A stretch of DNA of 64,000 nucleotides, taken from contig NZ_FNFX01000001.1 of the NCBI RefSeq assembly GCF_900100975.1, positions 251,820-315,819 on the forward strand, in the 5' to 3' direction. The notes below the pieces were generated by a model. That model saw only the letters and a program-made list of their open reading frames with translations. It was not told the origin of the DNA and searched no databases. How positions within the stretch are numbered: the stretch's first letter is position 1; each line of letters begins with the position of its first letter. Position numbers and translations under genes: made by a program. The DNA is from Methylophilus rhizosphaerae (GTDB lineage: Bacteria; Pseudomonadota; Gammaproteobacteria; Burkholderiales; Methylophilaceae). Shown piece after piece: positions 1-9,911 of this stretch.

Positions 1-3000
1 CTGCAATTCATGATCCTGGTAGCTATAACCCAATTGCTCCAGCACTGCCAGTGATAATCCACCAATATCGGAGGGTGTTTGCGGATGCGGTTTGGCGCAA
101 CCACGGATACGGTGCAATGTCAGGAACAGGCCCCGCAAGGCCACGAAAGACACCGGCAACGGAATGGCAAAGTCCCATTCCAGGTCAAAGAAGTTGCCCT
201 GCCCTTGCGCATCCACAACAAAGTTGGTCGGGGTGGCATCAAAATATTGGGATGGCAGCAGTGTTGTCGCACCTGCGAATTCCGGCAATGTATGGCCACC
301 TTTAGTCACATTCGCTTCCAGGGCTTTCACCCAGACAGAAGCCCAGGCAGTCAGGTCTTCTACGCGCCAGCCAGGACGGTTGACCAGTTGGGTCAATTTG
401 TCCATCCACAACGTGCCACCGTGGTAAGGCGATGGTTCCCAATCGGCTTGCAGCAATTTGGCCGTTTCCCCGGTATTGCGGGTACGGGTCGACAAGGTAT
501 TGTCGGCATGGACGAATTGGGTTTCCTTGCTGAACACTGCCTGGCGCTGGCAGCCGTAGTGTGCCGCCAGTACATCAGAGTGCTGTTTCCCGGCCTGCTG
601 TGCCGGGTAAGCCACAAACATGAATGAGTTGGCCATATCTTCCACCAGGTGATTGCGTGCCAGCACTTGCCAGGCATTTTCCAGCGAGAAGGTCGGGTGA
701 CGCGGTGACTGCCTGTCATGCACAACCGAGCCAGCCGCCAATGCGCCGACATCCCAGCCCGCTGCCTTATGCGCAGGATTAAAGCCTTCAGGATAAATCA
801 CGGTCACCGGTGTTTTGTAATCGGGCAATGGCACATACAGTTCGGTGGTTGCAAAACCGGCACTGCGGATCAAGGCATCCAGCTCTACCCGGCCAAATGT
901 GATCGGCGTGGTCGTGCTGTAGGAATCATTAATCCCATACATGGCCTGGCCCATGTGGTCTTCAGGCGCACCGCAGAAATACTTGAGGCCCAGCTGGTTT
1001 TCAATCGCCACAATCAGCATGCCGTCTTCCTTGAGGAAAGACTTGGCTTTTTGCAGCAAGGCCAGCAAAGGATTAGCTTCCTTGACATAGACCTGCGCAT
1101 ATTCAAGCACGCCGATCAGGGTGACGACATCGAATTTTTCATCGGTTTCATAAGACTGGATCAGGTCGCAGAACACGCTGACGTTCTGTAATTCAGCGCA
1201 GCGCTGACCAATGATACGCGCACGGTTAGGGCTGCCTTCCACGGCCACCACTTGTCCGCCCAGTTCCCCCAGGAAACGCGTCACTGCACCGCAACCGGCG
1301 CCCAGCTCCAATACTTTGCCGGAAGCAATTTTTTCCGAGAATGGGCGCAGCAGGTTGGCGCGCTGTGAAGTCAGGTGATAGTAGCTTGGCCAGTCAGTGG
1401 CTTTCGCTGAAAGCTCATCAGAAAACACGCTCCTGTCGCGTGACTGGCGGATGATGTCATACAGGCGCTGTTCGGCATTGCCGGCATCCTGGTAACCGAA
1501 TGCTTCGGCCTGGGCACGCTGGTAAAAATTGTCCTGCGGACGGTAGATATAGCCACCCACAGTTACCGCTTTTGTATTCTCTACAGCCGGTGTGGCAACC
1601 TCTGCATAATAAGCGGCACAAATCTGCTGTAACCTTTGTACTGCAGCTTCCGGCAAACCATGCTGGCGGGAGAACTCAATCACTTCAGTGACTTCCTGCT
1701 GGTGGGTGGTTTGCATCAGGGCATGCACATAAGCCGTCCAGTACTCTTCCGTTTGCGGCGCCAGGATCACGGCCTGTTCCAGTAATGGCAATGCCGCTTT
1801 GGCGGATTCCGGCAAAGAAATCAGCCCCAGCCCATAATAAGCCACGTGGTGTTTCGGGGAGATACTCAAAATCTCCTGGTACAACGCAGCGGCTGGTGCC
1901 AGTTCGCCCTGTTCCTGGTGTTTGATGGCCAATTGCAGCACTTCTTCAATCGACTGTTCCAGCGCCTGCTGACCAGCTGAATCCTGGTCGATAGCTAAAG
2001 TTTCCATGTAAGGTCCTTTGGTGATAATTTGGTTTGCAGTTGGCGCAATAAGTGCTTCATCGCCTGCAAGCAGGTTGATATTAAAAGATTCAGGAGACTG
2101 GTTTTGACACCAGCGATACCACATATTGCGCAAAGCTTCAGCCAGTGATGCTGATAATCTGGCGGGCTGTGATAATAATGACTGCTGTAAGCGGTCACGC
2201 ATGCCGTTGTGCAGTGCTGCCAATGCAGCCAGGTCAGCACACAAACTTTTTCCCTGTTCTATCCAGGCCTGGTGATTCGCGGCAATCCATGCCGGCAGGC
2301 CCGCATGTTGCATCAACGCCATGGCACCACGGCTGCTCAGGCGGTCACCTGCCAGACATAACGTTGGCACCCCCATCCATAAGGCGTGTGCGGTCGTTGT
2401 GACGCCATTAGAAGGGAAAGTATCCAGGCAGATATCCACACGGTGGTATTGCTGCAAATAATCAGCCATATCACTGCGTGCAACCAATTCCACCCTGTCT
2501 GCGGTAATCCCTGCCGCATCAAACCATGCCAGCAGGTGCGCATCATTATCAGTTGCTGCCATGCCGCCCAACAGCATGCGGCTGTCCGGTACGGCTTGCA
2601 TCAACTGCGCCCACAATTGCACGGTAGCCTGTGTGATTTTGTTCGGGCGGTTAAAGCAGCCGAACGTGATATAGCCATTGTTAAGTGCGGGTAATGCCTG
2701 GACATCCGGCATATTCGCATCCGGGACAAAAGGCGCATTCACCGGCAGCTGCACCAGCTTTTCCGTAAACTGGCCATCCAGTTCTCCTGCCGGTGCCAAC
2801 GCCGCATCTGCCAGGTAATAATCCATGGCGGCCAGGCCAGTGGTATTCAGGTAACCCAGCCAGCTGATTTGCACCGGTGCCGGCTTGCGTGCAAATGCCA
2901 ATAAGCGGTTACCTGAGGTATGGCCGGACAGATCAATCAGGATATCTATCTCATCCTGGCGAATGGTCGCGGCCAGGGCTTCATCCGATAGCGCAGAGAC

Positions 3001-6000
3001 TTCCTTCCAGCCAGCAAAATACTGGCGCATGTCTGCGGTCACTGTGTCACTGACCGGATGGTTGTAATAGGCATATAACGCCAGTTGCGGGTCACTGGCC
3101 AGCCCGGGCAGTAATGGCTGCAGGAAATGGGCGACGGAATGCGCCCTGAAATCTGCCGACACTATCCCTATCCGCAACCTGCGATCTGGATCACGGATAT
3201 TGGCATGCGGCTGCCAGCCAGCTTTCAAGGGGGTTTCATACCTCTCGGCATAAGCCAGGTGTGACTGTAATAGCGTTGCTGTATCCACTTCCTGCGCATG
3301 GCTCATGCAGAACAGCAAATTGCTGAAACAACCCGCGTCAGCAGGTTGCAATGCCAGTGCCTGTCTGAAATGGCTGATCGCAGCAGGTACATCCCCCAGG
3401 TCCTTGAGTACAATACCCAGGTTATTGTAGGCAGCGGCATAATCCGGTTTCAGCGCAATTGCCTGCTCGAATGCCTTGGCGGCTCCCCTTAAATCGCCCT
3501 GCGCTTTCAGCACCAGGCCATAATAACAATGTTCTTTCGGGTCATTCTGATTGAGGTCCAGGGCATGTCTGGCCGGTTCGCGTGCATCTTCCTTGAGCAG
3601 CATGCGCACATCACTCAGCATTTTCCAGCCGTTCAGCCAGTCAGCATGCTGGTGTAACAATGCCTCTAAACGTTGCTGCATCTCGGCATATGCTGCCTGC
3701 TCAAACAGCGCAAGCAGAGCCGCTTCTTCGGCTTCCAGAGCATTCATCAGCTGCTCTGTGGCCGAGTCATTGATCCCCCAGCTGGCCATTAAAGATTGTA
3801 GTGCCTGTGTGTGATGACCACGCTGTAGTGCCTGCGCCAGCACGGTTTGCAGTTGCGGATGTTTAGCCATCTCCAAGGCATTGACATAGCTGCTGAGCAA
3901 CTGCCATTGTTCTGACTCTAAACCATAGGCTTGCTCAAACAGGGCAATCGCCTGCGTTTGCTGTTGTTCATTCCAGGCCATCAGGCCCAGGTTATGCAAG
4001 GACAAGGCATGCTGCGGATGAATCTGCAGGATTTCCTGGTATAACGCACGCGCGGCCTGGGATTGCCCCTGCTGTTGCTGCGCGACCGCCAGGTCAAATA
4101 CTTCGGCAATCGATTCGAGCAATGCCGCAGAGGGTGCCTGCTGGGCAGCTTCCCACTTGCGTGCGTATTGCTGATATTTCTCACGCCAGCGCTGCGTACC
4201 AAACGCCCCGCCACTCTGGTGCGTCAGGCGCACTGGCCATACACCCAGTTGCAATCCGGCCTGGGTGGCTGTGCGGCAGAAATCCAGGTCATAAAAATGA
4301 AAGTCAAACTGCGGGTCAAAGGTGACATTGGCTTGTACCAGGCGCTGTTTATAGGCAGCCAGGAACACGCCATCCATCAACTGAGCGCTGCCTGACGGTT
4401 TGCCATAGGCAGAAACCGGTCCAAATGCATACTGGCCATGACCAACCGTCCCGCGCAAATACACAGGGTCATCCCAGGTAAACCGGGTATCGACAAAGCA
4501 CCACGCAGGCTGGCCTGGCTGCAGGCGTGCATTACCCGCCACGCCAATGACGTCATACTGCTGCAAACCGTTAGACACGCTTTGCACAAAGGTATTTTCA
4601 TCAATCCAGACATCATCATGGATAAACACCAGCAAGGCATTATCCGGTGCCGCAGCTATCGCTTCATTGAAAATCTCCGACAATCCGCGAGTATTCTCGC
4701 AAGCCACTTTTGCCACCAGGCGTGCATCCTGCTGCATATGCCGCGTCAGCGACCTGCCCAAGGCTGACTCACGCCAGAAAGTGGCTTCATCCATACGCGT
4801 AGCGCTGACGACCCAGACTGGCGTATCGCCGGCAAAGGCTGCTTGCACCGGCGTCTCGGCCAGGCATTGCTCGGGTTTCAGCTTAGTCAGTGCTTGTTGC
4901 CACAAACTGAACAGCAATTGCTCGAAATCATGCGCGAACTGCCCACCATTCATCAAAGGTGAAGCGATCACCTGCGCGCGTAAGCTGGCACGCAATGTCG
5001 CCAGGGCATCCAGGTCACGGCCAAACGCAATGGCTTTGCGGATATAGTCCTCACGACTGGTTGCCACCCACTCAGGCAAACCGGTGCAGGTCATAAAACT
5101 GGCACCCTGGCGCGCAATCAGGGTATCACCCAGCACAGTCAGCGTCGGTACGCCCATCCACAACGCCTCGCAGGTAGTGGTGCCACCGGTGAACGGGAAA
5201 GTATCCAGGATCATGTCGATCTGGTGATGGTTTTTCAGGTACTCTCCCCTGGACACGCCGCCAGCCAGGGTGCAGCGCTCGGCCGCAATACCATGTCTCT
5301 GCAACCAGGTGAATGCCTCTGCGCGCACCTTGGCATCATTGAAAGCCCTGGTCTGCCAGTACAACCTGGCCGAAGGCAGGGCTTGCAGGATTTCTCCCCA
5401 GCAGGCCAGCACATCATCGTTGACCTTGCTGTATTTCTGGAAGCAACCGAAAGTCACCGCGCCCGTCGCCAGCGCTGGCAGATCGTTGACGGCGACATCA
5501 TAGTCCGGGATAGCGAAACACATGCGTGTATGTGGCAGGTATTCCACCTGCTCGGTAAATTGTGCCGCAACCTGTCTATCTATGCTGACCGGATCAGCAA
5601 TCACATAATCCATGGCCGGCAAACCGGTGGTCCCCCAGTAGCCCAGCCAGGTCGCCTGTACCGGGGCGGGCCTATGAGCGAAAATCGGCAGGCGGTTACC
5701 TCTGGTCAGGCCGGACAAATCCAGCAGGATATGAATACCATCTTCACGGATCTGCTTGGCCGCTTGTGCATCTGTCAACCCGGCCAGGGAGCACCACTGG
5801 TTGCACAACGCTTTCAACTCATGGGAAAAAGCATCTTCGCAACCATCGGTGGAATAACCATAAATTTCCAGGCGGCTGGCATCAAACTTCTGCAACCACT
5901 GATGCAGGAAATAACCCACCGGATGTTTACGCAAATCAGCCGATACCACGCCGATACGGATACGTTGCTCCTGTGCATGCACATGCCAACTGTCATAAGG

Positions 6001-7389
6001 CAGCACATGTTGCATGATGGACGTACCCAGTTGGCGCGCGTACTCCAGGCTTTCATCGTGTGACAAGGTATTGACGTAACTATTGCAAAATAACAGGTTG
6101 GTCAGTGTCATCGCATCGCCAGGTTCCACTGCCAATGCCTGCTTCAAAATCTCAATCGCTTTTTCGACCTGCCCCATATCCAGATAAATATTGGCCAGGT
6201 TGACATATCCGCCGATAAATTCCGGATGACTGTTCAATACTTTTTCCAGGCAAGTGATGGCTTCATCGAAGCGCTCCAGCTGGCGCAAAATGACACTGTA
6301 ATTACTCACAATCACTTTAGCGTCCGGTAATTGCTGCAAGGCCTGCTCATAATAGTGGCATGCCTTGTCATATTCCTGCCGGGTGCCCTCGATCAGGCCC
6401 ATGTTCGCCAGTACATAAGGATTATCCGGATCCTTTTCCATGGCTTTCAGGCAGCAGCTTTCAGCCTGGCTGTACAAATGCTGGTTGATCATTTCAGTCG
6501 CAAAGCTATTCAGGGACTCCGCGCTGAAATCCTCAAGGCGCAGGATCTGGTCCAGGTATTGCTGGTATTCCCGTGGGCGCTGCGTCACACGGTATAACTT
6601 GGCCAGCCCTTTCAGTACGGATAATGCCTGTGGCTGTATGGCATAACCGGCCAGCAACCATTGCTCGGCTTCATTGAAATTTTCTTTTTCGAGGTATAGC
6701 GCCCCTAAATGGCCGTATGCCTCGACGTAATCAGCCTGCAGGGCGATTGCGGTTTCATAGGCCTGGATGGCCTCACTTTCATTGTCCAGTAACGCCAGCG
6801 CCACCGCCATATTGAAAAAAACAACCGCGTTTTGCGGTTCCAGCCCTGCGGCTTCGCGATAATATTGAATCGCCTCCAGCGGCTTGTCTGCTTCATGCAA
6901 CAGCGTCGCCAGTTCAAAATTGACACGCCCATCCTGTTGCTGCACCTTCAGGCCTCGGCGCAGCAGTTTTTCGGCTTCCTGCAATTGCCCGGTTTGTTTC
7001 AACTCACCCGCCCAATTCGCATAAGCGCGGCTGAAGCCGGGATTCAACTTGATGGTCTGCTGGTAATATTTGATGGCTTGCGAGTGGTCTTCCTGCTGGG
7101 CGTAGACATTCGCCAGGTTATAAAACACCTCGGCATCTTTTTTCAGTAATTTGCCGGCCTGGGAAAACGCGTCTGCGGCGGCAGCGAGATCGCCTTGCTG
7201 CTGGTACAGGCTCCCCAACAGCTTCCATGCCAGTCCTTCCCGCGGAAAATCTGTAGTGATTTTCTGCGCCAGAGACATGCATTGTGCCCACTCGCCCTGT
7301 TGCCAGGCCTGTATCAGTTGCTCCATCCAGTAGGGACTATCCTTTTCCGGCGAAGCAGCGGATGGCAAAGAAGCAGACGACGGTCTCAT
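1..7389 (-). CDS. Giant TPR / OGT-type glycosyltransferase / methyltransferase protein, partial at left edge
   Basis: A single frame is open from the ATG at 7389 to base 1, giving at least 2463 codons; the 3' end lies outside the window. Approximate domain order: TPR repeats (residues 25-440), a SPINDLY/O-GlcNAc-transferase-like domain (470-830; VSADLRKHPVGYFLHQ, later PFTGGTTTCEALWMGVP), a GT-A-like domain (840-1070; FIHDDVW, FHFYDLDFC, THQSGGAFG), TPR repeats (1090-1360), a second OGT-like domain (1400-1765; VSADFRAHSVAHFLQP), short TPRs (1820-1900) and a class I SAM methyltransferase (motif I VLELGAGCGAVTRFLG near 2025). By family it probably modifies surface protein or polysaccharide in the cytosol; the target is unknown. 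An in-frame ATG with its own Shine-Dalgarno sits at 2007, so a shorter methyltransferase product is possible. The continuous frame and domain identities are clear; function is inferred. Confidence 0.88.
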   Translation of the reverse strand, partial: MRPSSASLPSAASPEKDSPYWMEQLIQAWQQGEWAQCMSLAQKITTDFPREGLAWKLLGSLYQQQGDLAAAADAFSQAGKLLKKDAEVFYNLANVYAQQEDHSQAIKYYQQTIKLNPGFSRAYANWAGELKQTGQLQEAEKLLRRGLKVQQQDGRVNFELATLLHEADKPLEAIQYYREAAGLEPQNAVVFFNMAVALALLDNESEAIQAYETAIALQADYVEAYGHLGALYLEKENFNEAEQWLLAGYAIQPQALSVLKGLAKLYRVTQRPREYQQYLDQILRLEDFSAESLNSFATEMINQHLYSQAESCCLKAMEKDPDNPYVLANMGLIEGTRQEYDKACHYYEQALQQLPDAKVIVSNYSVILRQLERFDEAITCLEKVLNSHPEFIGGYVNLANIYLDMGQVEKAIEILKQALAVEPGDAMTLTNLLFCNSYVNTLSHDESLEYARQLGTSIMQHVLPYDSWHVHAQEQRIRIGVVSADLRKHPVGYFLHQWLQKFDASRLEIYGYSTDGCEDAFSHELKALCNQWCSLAGLTDAQAAKQIREDGIHILLDLSGLTRGNRLPIFAHRPAPVQATWLGYWGTTGLPAMDYVIADPVSIDRQVAAQFTEQVEYLPHTRMCFAIPDYDVAVNDLPALATGAVTFGCFQKYSKVNDDVLACWGEILQALPSARLYWQTRAFNDAKVRAEAFTWLQRHGIAAERCTLAGGVSRGEYLKNHHQIDMILDTFPFTGGTTTCEALWMGVPTLTVLGDTLIARQGASFMTCTGLPEWVATSREDYIRKAIAFGRDLDALATLRASLRAQVIASPLMNGGQFAHDFEQLLFSLWQQALTKLKPEQCLAETPVQAAFAGDTPVWVVSATRMDEATFWRESALGRSLTRHMQQDARLVAKVACENTRGLSEIFNEAIAAAPDNALLVFIHDDVWIDENTFVQSVSNGLQQYDVIGVAGNARLQPGQPAWCFVDTRFTWDDPVYLRGTVGHGQYAFGPVSAYGKPSGSAQLMDGVFLAAYKQRLVQANVTFDPQFDFHFYDLDFCRTATQAGLQLGVWPVRLTHQSGGAFGTQRWREKYQQYARKWEAAQQAPSAALLESIAEVFDLAVAQQQQGQSQAARALYQEILQIHPQHALSLHNLGLMAWNEQQQTQAIALFEQAYGLESEQWQLLSSYVNALEMAKHPQLQTVLAQALQRGHHTQALQSLMASWGINDSATEQLMNALEAEEAALLALFEQAAYAEMQQRLEALLHQHADWLNGWKMLSDVRMLLKEDAREPARHALDLNQNDPKEHCYYGLVLKAQGDLRGAAKAFEQAIALKPDYAAAYNNLGIVLKDLGDVPAAISHFRQALALQPADAGCFSNLLFCMSHAQEVDTATLLQSHLAYAERYETPLKAGWQPHANIRDPDRRLRIGIVSADFRAHSVAHFLQPLLPGLASDPQLALYAYYNHPVSDTVTADMRQYFAGWKEVSALSDEALAATIRQDEIDILIDLSGHTSGNRLLAFARKPAPVQISWLGYLNTTGLAAMDYYLADAALAPAGELDGQFTEKLVQLPVNAPFVPDANMPDVQALPALNNGYITFGCFNRPNKITQATVQLWAQLMQAVPDSRMLLGGMAATDNDAHLLAWFDAAGITADRVELVARSDMADYLQQYHRVDICLDTFPSNGVTTTAHALWMGVPTLCLAGDRLSSRGAMALMQHAGLPAWIAANHQAWIEQGKSLCADLAALAALHNGMRDRLQQSLLSQPARLSASLAEALRNMWYRWCQNQSPESFNINLLAGDEALIAPTANQIITKGPYMETLAIDQDSAGQQALEQSIEEVLQLAIKHQEQGELAPAAALYQEILSISPKHHVAYYGLGLISLPESAKAALPLLEQAVILAPQTEEYWTAYVHALMQTTHQQEVTEVIEFSRQHGLPEAAVQRLQQICAAYYAEVATPAVENTKAVTVGGYIYRPQDNFYQRAQAEAFGYQDAGNAEQRLYDIIRQSRDRSVFSDELSAKATDWPSYYHLTSQRANLLRPFSEKIASGKVLELGAGCGAVTRFLGELGGQVVAVEGSPNRARIIGQRCAELQNVSVFCDLIQSYETDEKFDVVTLIGVLEYAQVYVKEANPLLALLQKAKSFLKEDGMLIVAIENQLGLKYFCGAPEDHMGQAMYGINDSYSTTTPITFGRVELDALIRSAGFATTELYVPLPDYKTPVTVIYPEGFNPAHKAAGWDVGALAAGSVVHDRQSPRHPTFSLENAWQVLARNHLVEDMANSFMFVAYPAQQAGKQHSDVLAAHYGCQRQAVFSKETQFVHADNTLSTRTRNTGETAKLLQADWEPSPYHGGTLWMDKLTQLVNRPGWRVEDLTAWASVWVKALEANVTKGGHTLPEFAGATTLLPSQYFDATPTNFVVDAQGQGNFFDLEWDFAIPLPVSFVALRGLFLTLHRIRGCAKPHPQTPSDIGGLSLAVLEQLGYSYQDHELQ
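2005..2019 (-). promoter_or_regulatory. Internal ribosome binding site and start inside the giant ORF
   Basis: AAAGGA lies six bases before an ATG at 2007 that is in frame with the giant ORF. It sits exactly between the second glycosyltransferase domain and the TPR-methyltransferase part. It looks like the retained start signal of a once separate gene. Whether it is used is not known. Confidence 0.5.
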
Positions 7390-7665
7390 AAAAGAAATTC
7401 CAGAAAATTTCTCTTATTATTGAAAATTCAGGCGCAAATGGATTGCCCAAAAAAAGCGGGAAAAACCGGTCAACTTGCCTGTTTCAAGCAGCTTGATACA
7501 GTGAAATAGCCAGGAAAGCCGCGGCCAAGCTCAAAACACGGGAAACTTCCTCTCAATGCAGAGCGTGATAGTGCGAGATCAGAAGATTAAAGTCACCGGC
7601 AACATTGCCGTAAACAATGTCCCTGAGGGCTGCGATGACGGTTATTGAGAGAGCATCAAGCGCGC

Positions 7666-7938
7666 TCAGGCAACTTGTTCCTGCAATACCGGCAGGTCAG
7701 GCTCCCATCGCACCAGCTCGTACAAACTGCATTGCAAATATGCGCAGAGCTTATTGAGATGATCGGTACTGGCGTTATAAGCGCGGTCTTTTAACATGCG
7801 GTGCAGCGTCATGCGGCTGATACCGCTGGCATCCGCTATTTCCGTGACAGTGATGGTCCTGCCCCACGCCAATTGTTTTTGTAACATCACCGACTTTAGT
7901 TCAACGTAAATCACATTTTTTCCATATTCAATGACCAC
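7666..7938 (-). CDS. Small XRE/HTH_26-type transcriptional regulator
   Basis: A 90-residue Cro/CI-like protein. A central helix-turn-helix (TVTEIADASGISRMTLHRML) is followed by a segment typical of the HTH_26 family (DHLNKLCAYLQCSLYELV) in which the second half recognises small cytosolic operators. The start used is a GTG at 7938; an ATG at 7887 would remove the first 17 residues, but the VELKSVMLQKQ stretch matches the usual N-terminus of the family, so the longer form is preferred. It is alone on its strand between YihY and the giant glycosyltransferase gene. A perfect 30-bp inverted repeat about 110 bp upstream is a candidate autoregulatory operator. Target genes are unknown. Confidence 0.75.
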   Translation of the reverse strand: MVIEYGKNVIYVELKSVMLQKQLAWGRTITVTEIADASGISRMTLHRMLKDRAYNASTDHLNKLCAYLQCSLYELVRWEPDLPVLQEQVA

Positions 7939-8045
7939 ACCCTCTCATGCAGGTCATGGTTGAGGGCAGATAGCCAGCATAACGTAGCTCCCCGCTTTGC
8001 CCTTGATGCATATCAACCAAGCAGGCCAGTGGCAGGAGAAGCAGG

Positions 8046-8075
8046 TATACATTATACAATTTTATATAATGTATA
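8046..8075. promoter_or_regulatory. Perfect 11-bp inverted repeat (candidate operator)
   Basis: TATACATTATA and TATAATGTATA are perfect reverse complements separated by 8 bp, between the end of yihY and the HTH gene. The right-hand arm contains a TATAAT hexamer, so the palindrome could overlap a promoter for the HTH gene. It is AT-rich with no GC stem, so a terminator is unlikely. Confidence 0.5.
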
Positions 8076-8147
8076 AAATGACAATCCTATGAAATCCGGC
8101 GATTAAACGCAGTTTATTTCAGCGGGCAGGAAGAATTGCACACGATG

Positions 8148-9095
8148 CTACTTTCTGGCACGCGTGACTTTGGCTGGCGGACTGTCCGGGACAGGTGTTG
8201 ACCTTTCGTTTTCTGGCGCACGCTTTGCCAGCGACGGTAGCATATGCTTGCCTTTGCGTGAGCCGAAAAAATGCGAATAGGCCCAGGTAAATTCTGCGCC
8301 CAGCAGGAAGATTTGTGCGGAATAATAAATCCAGACCAGCAATGCAAGCAGCGAGCCTGCCGCGCCATAACTGCTGGAAATAGCGCTACGGCCGATATAA
8401 ATACCAATCAACCATTTACCCACGGTAAACAAGGCGGCAGTGATGGCAGCGCCTGTCCACACTTCACTCCAGCGGATACTGGCACGCGGCATAACTTTGT
8501 AAATCATGGCGAACATGCCGGTTGTCAGTAAAAAACTGAATACAACATTGACAATAGAAGCAATCAGCATCCAGTCCGCAAACACCGGCGACCACCATTT
8601 ATTCATGGCAGAGAGGCCGGCACTGAAAATCAGTGACACCATCAGTAAAAAACCGATACCCATGATCATGCCGAACGATAACAGCCTGGCACGTACCAGG
8701 CTCCACAAACCGCTATTATCCCTGACCGGCGCCCGCCAGATCCTATCCAGCGAATCTTGCAACTCCCCGAAGACGGTGGTGGCGCCGACCAGTAGCAACA
8801 CCATGCCTATCGCGGTGGCCGCAACGCCTTCTGTCGGTTGATTGGTACTTTCCAGCAATGCCTGTACCGCGCGTGCACCCTGCTCGCCCATCAGGCTGTT
8901 CAGTTGGCCGAGAATCTCTCCTCGCGCCGCTTGCGGCCCGAACACGATGCCGGAAATGGCAATGACGATCAGCAATAATGGTGCAATCGAGAACAGTGTG
9001 TAATACGCCAGCGCTGCGCCCATGCTTTGGGCATGGTCATCGTTCCATGACCGGAATACGCTCTTGATAAATATCCACGCCTGTTTGACCGGCAT
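8148..9095 (-). CDS. yihY: YihY/BrkB family inner-membrane protein
   Basis: A 315-residue polytopic membrane protein of the YihY (virulence factor BrkB, formerly mis-named RNase BN) family. The N-terminal part carries the family hallmark around AALAYYTLFSIAPLLL, with about six predicted hydrophobic segments to residue 280 and a basic, low-complexity cytosolic tail rich in Lys/Arg/Pro. Length matches the family. It follows the small unknown gene by 15 bp and is probably co-transcribed with it. The role of YihY proteins is still poorly defined (envelope or transport related); no substrate can be deduced here. Confidence 0.88.
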   Translation of the reverse strand: MPVKQAWIFIKSVFRSWNDDHAQSMGAALAYYTLFSIAPLLLIVIAISGIVFGPQAARGEILGQLNSLMGEQGARAVQALLESTNQPTEGVAATAIGMVLLLVGATTVFGELQDSLDRIWRAPVRDNSGLWSLVRARLLSFGMIMGIGFLLMVSLIFSAGLSAMNKWWSPVFADWMLIASIVNVVFSFLLTTGMFAMIYKVMPRASIRWSEVWTGAAITAALFTVGKWLIGIYIGRSAISSSYGAAGSLLALLVWIYYSAQIFLLGAEFTWAYSHFFGSRKGKHMLPSLAKRAPENERSTPVPDSPPAKVTRARK

Positions 9096-9110
9096 CGTTT
9101 ATTAAGCCTG

Positions 9111-9395
9111 TCAATCTGTGGTAATCAGGGCAGATGTACTGGGCGACGTTACCATATCTTCCTGCAGTATCTTTTCCGCTGCTGGCACAGGTGGCTCAGC
9201 GGCGTTTGTGCCATTTAATACCTGATCCAGATATTGCAGCCCCTGGGTTTTATCCTTGAAAACGGCAAAGGTTTCATCGGGGTGCTGGACGAGATAACCC
9301 CATTGCGTAAATGTTTGCGGGGCAAGTTTGATATATAACGCGTGCAGCGTATAACCGTGACTTGCAAACAATGGTGCTCCGAATTCTGAAAGCAT
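9111..9395 (-). CDS. Hypothetical protein, 94 residues
   Basis: I do not recognise the family. The frame extends further upstream to 9440, but the ATG at 9395 is preceded by AGGAG at a six-base spacing, so that start is chosen. The protein begins MLSEFGAPLFASHGYTLHAL, has no signal peptide or membrane segment, and ends in a Pro/Ala/Ser-rich tail. It sits 15 bp before yihY on the same strand and about 160 bp after the cupin gene. Probably cytosolic; function unknown. Confidence 0.55.
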   Translation of the reverse strand: MLSEFGAPLFASHGYTLHALYIKLAPQTFTQWGYLVQHPDETFAVFKDKTQGLQYLDQVLNGTNAAEPPVPAAEKILQEDMVTSPSTSALITTD

Positions 9396-9552
9396 GGCAA
9401 GCTCCTGACATGAAACTGGGAAGGATGCCTGCACAAACACACGCTATTGCGATGCAGGCATTAGCCGTTACAGGATACAAAGAGGGAGAAGCAGGCGGTA
9501 TAAGCCTATCGCGTATTTCGCTGTCAGATATGACCGCGATAGCGGCCAGCAC

Positions 9553-9885
9553 CTATTGCCGCCTTAACAGGATCGTGATGAGCAACACAGAATCCGCCAG
9601 CGCCTTGACCGTATGCGCATCATCCGCTTTCAAGTACACCAGCTGGTTGGCTTCCAGCACCTGTACGCGGCCATGCATGGTCAATTCCACCACGCCCTGC
9701 AGGCATTGTATGGTCAGGTCCCCGGCAGCGGTATGCTCCGGGGTAGACTTGCCTGACTTGAGGACGAAGCGGAATACTTCAATATGATTTTCCCGGATCA
9801 AGGTGGCAGAAGCCGTCGCCTCCAGATTGCCGCCCACAGGGCTGATGTCGATAATATCGCCTGGTGCAAAATGCTGGATACTCAT
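9553..9885 (-). CDS. Small cupin-domain protein
   Basis: A 110-residue single-domain cupin. The conserved small-barrel pattern is visible (FRFVLKSGKSTPEH, GDLTIQCLQGVVEL, LKADDAHTVKALAD). The first motif retains one acidic/His pair (PEH) and the second has only DDAH, so metal binding is uncertain. The ATG at 9885 has a strong Shine-Dalgarno (GGAGG, 6-base spacing). It begins 26 bp after the nitric oxide reductase gene and is likely co-transcribed with it; small cupins next to NO reductase genes suggest a role in NO/redox stress, but that is inference. Confidence 0.75.
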   Translation of the reverse strand: MSIQHFAPGDIIDISPVGGNLEATASATLIRENHIEVFRFVLKSGKSTPEHTAAGDLTIQCLQGVVELTMHGRVQVLEANQLVYLKADDAHTVKALADSVLLITILLRRQ

Positions 9886-9911
9886 GTGCCACCTCCATTC
9901 AGGTCAAGAAA

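Noticed and set aside
5224-6063. A 279-codon plus-strand frame and other long plus-strand frames between 1 and 7.4 kb
   Set aside because: They lie opposite the giant glycosyltransferase frame, have no family motifs or RBS, and are Gln/Arg/Cys-rich in the way antisense frames of GC-rich genes are.
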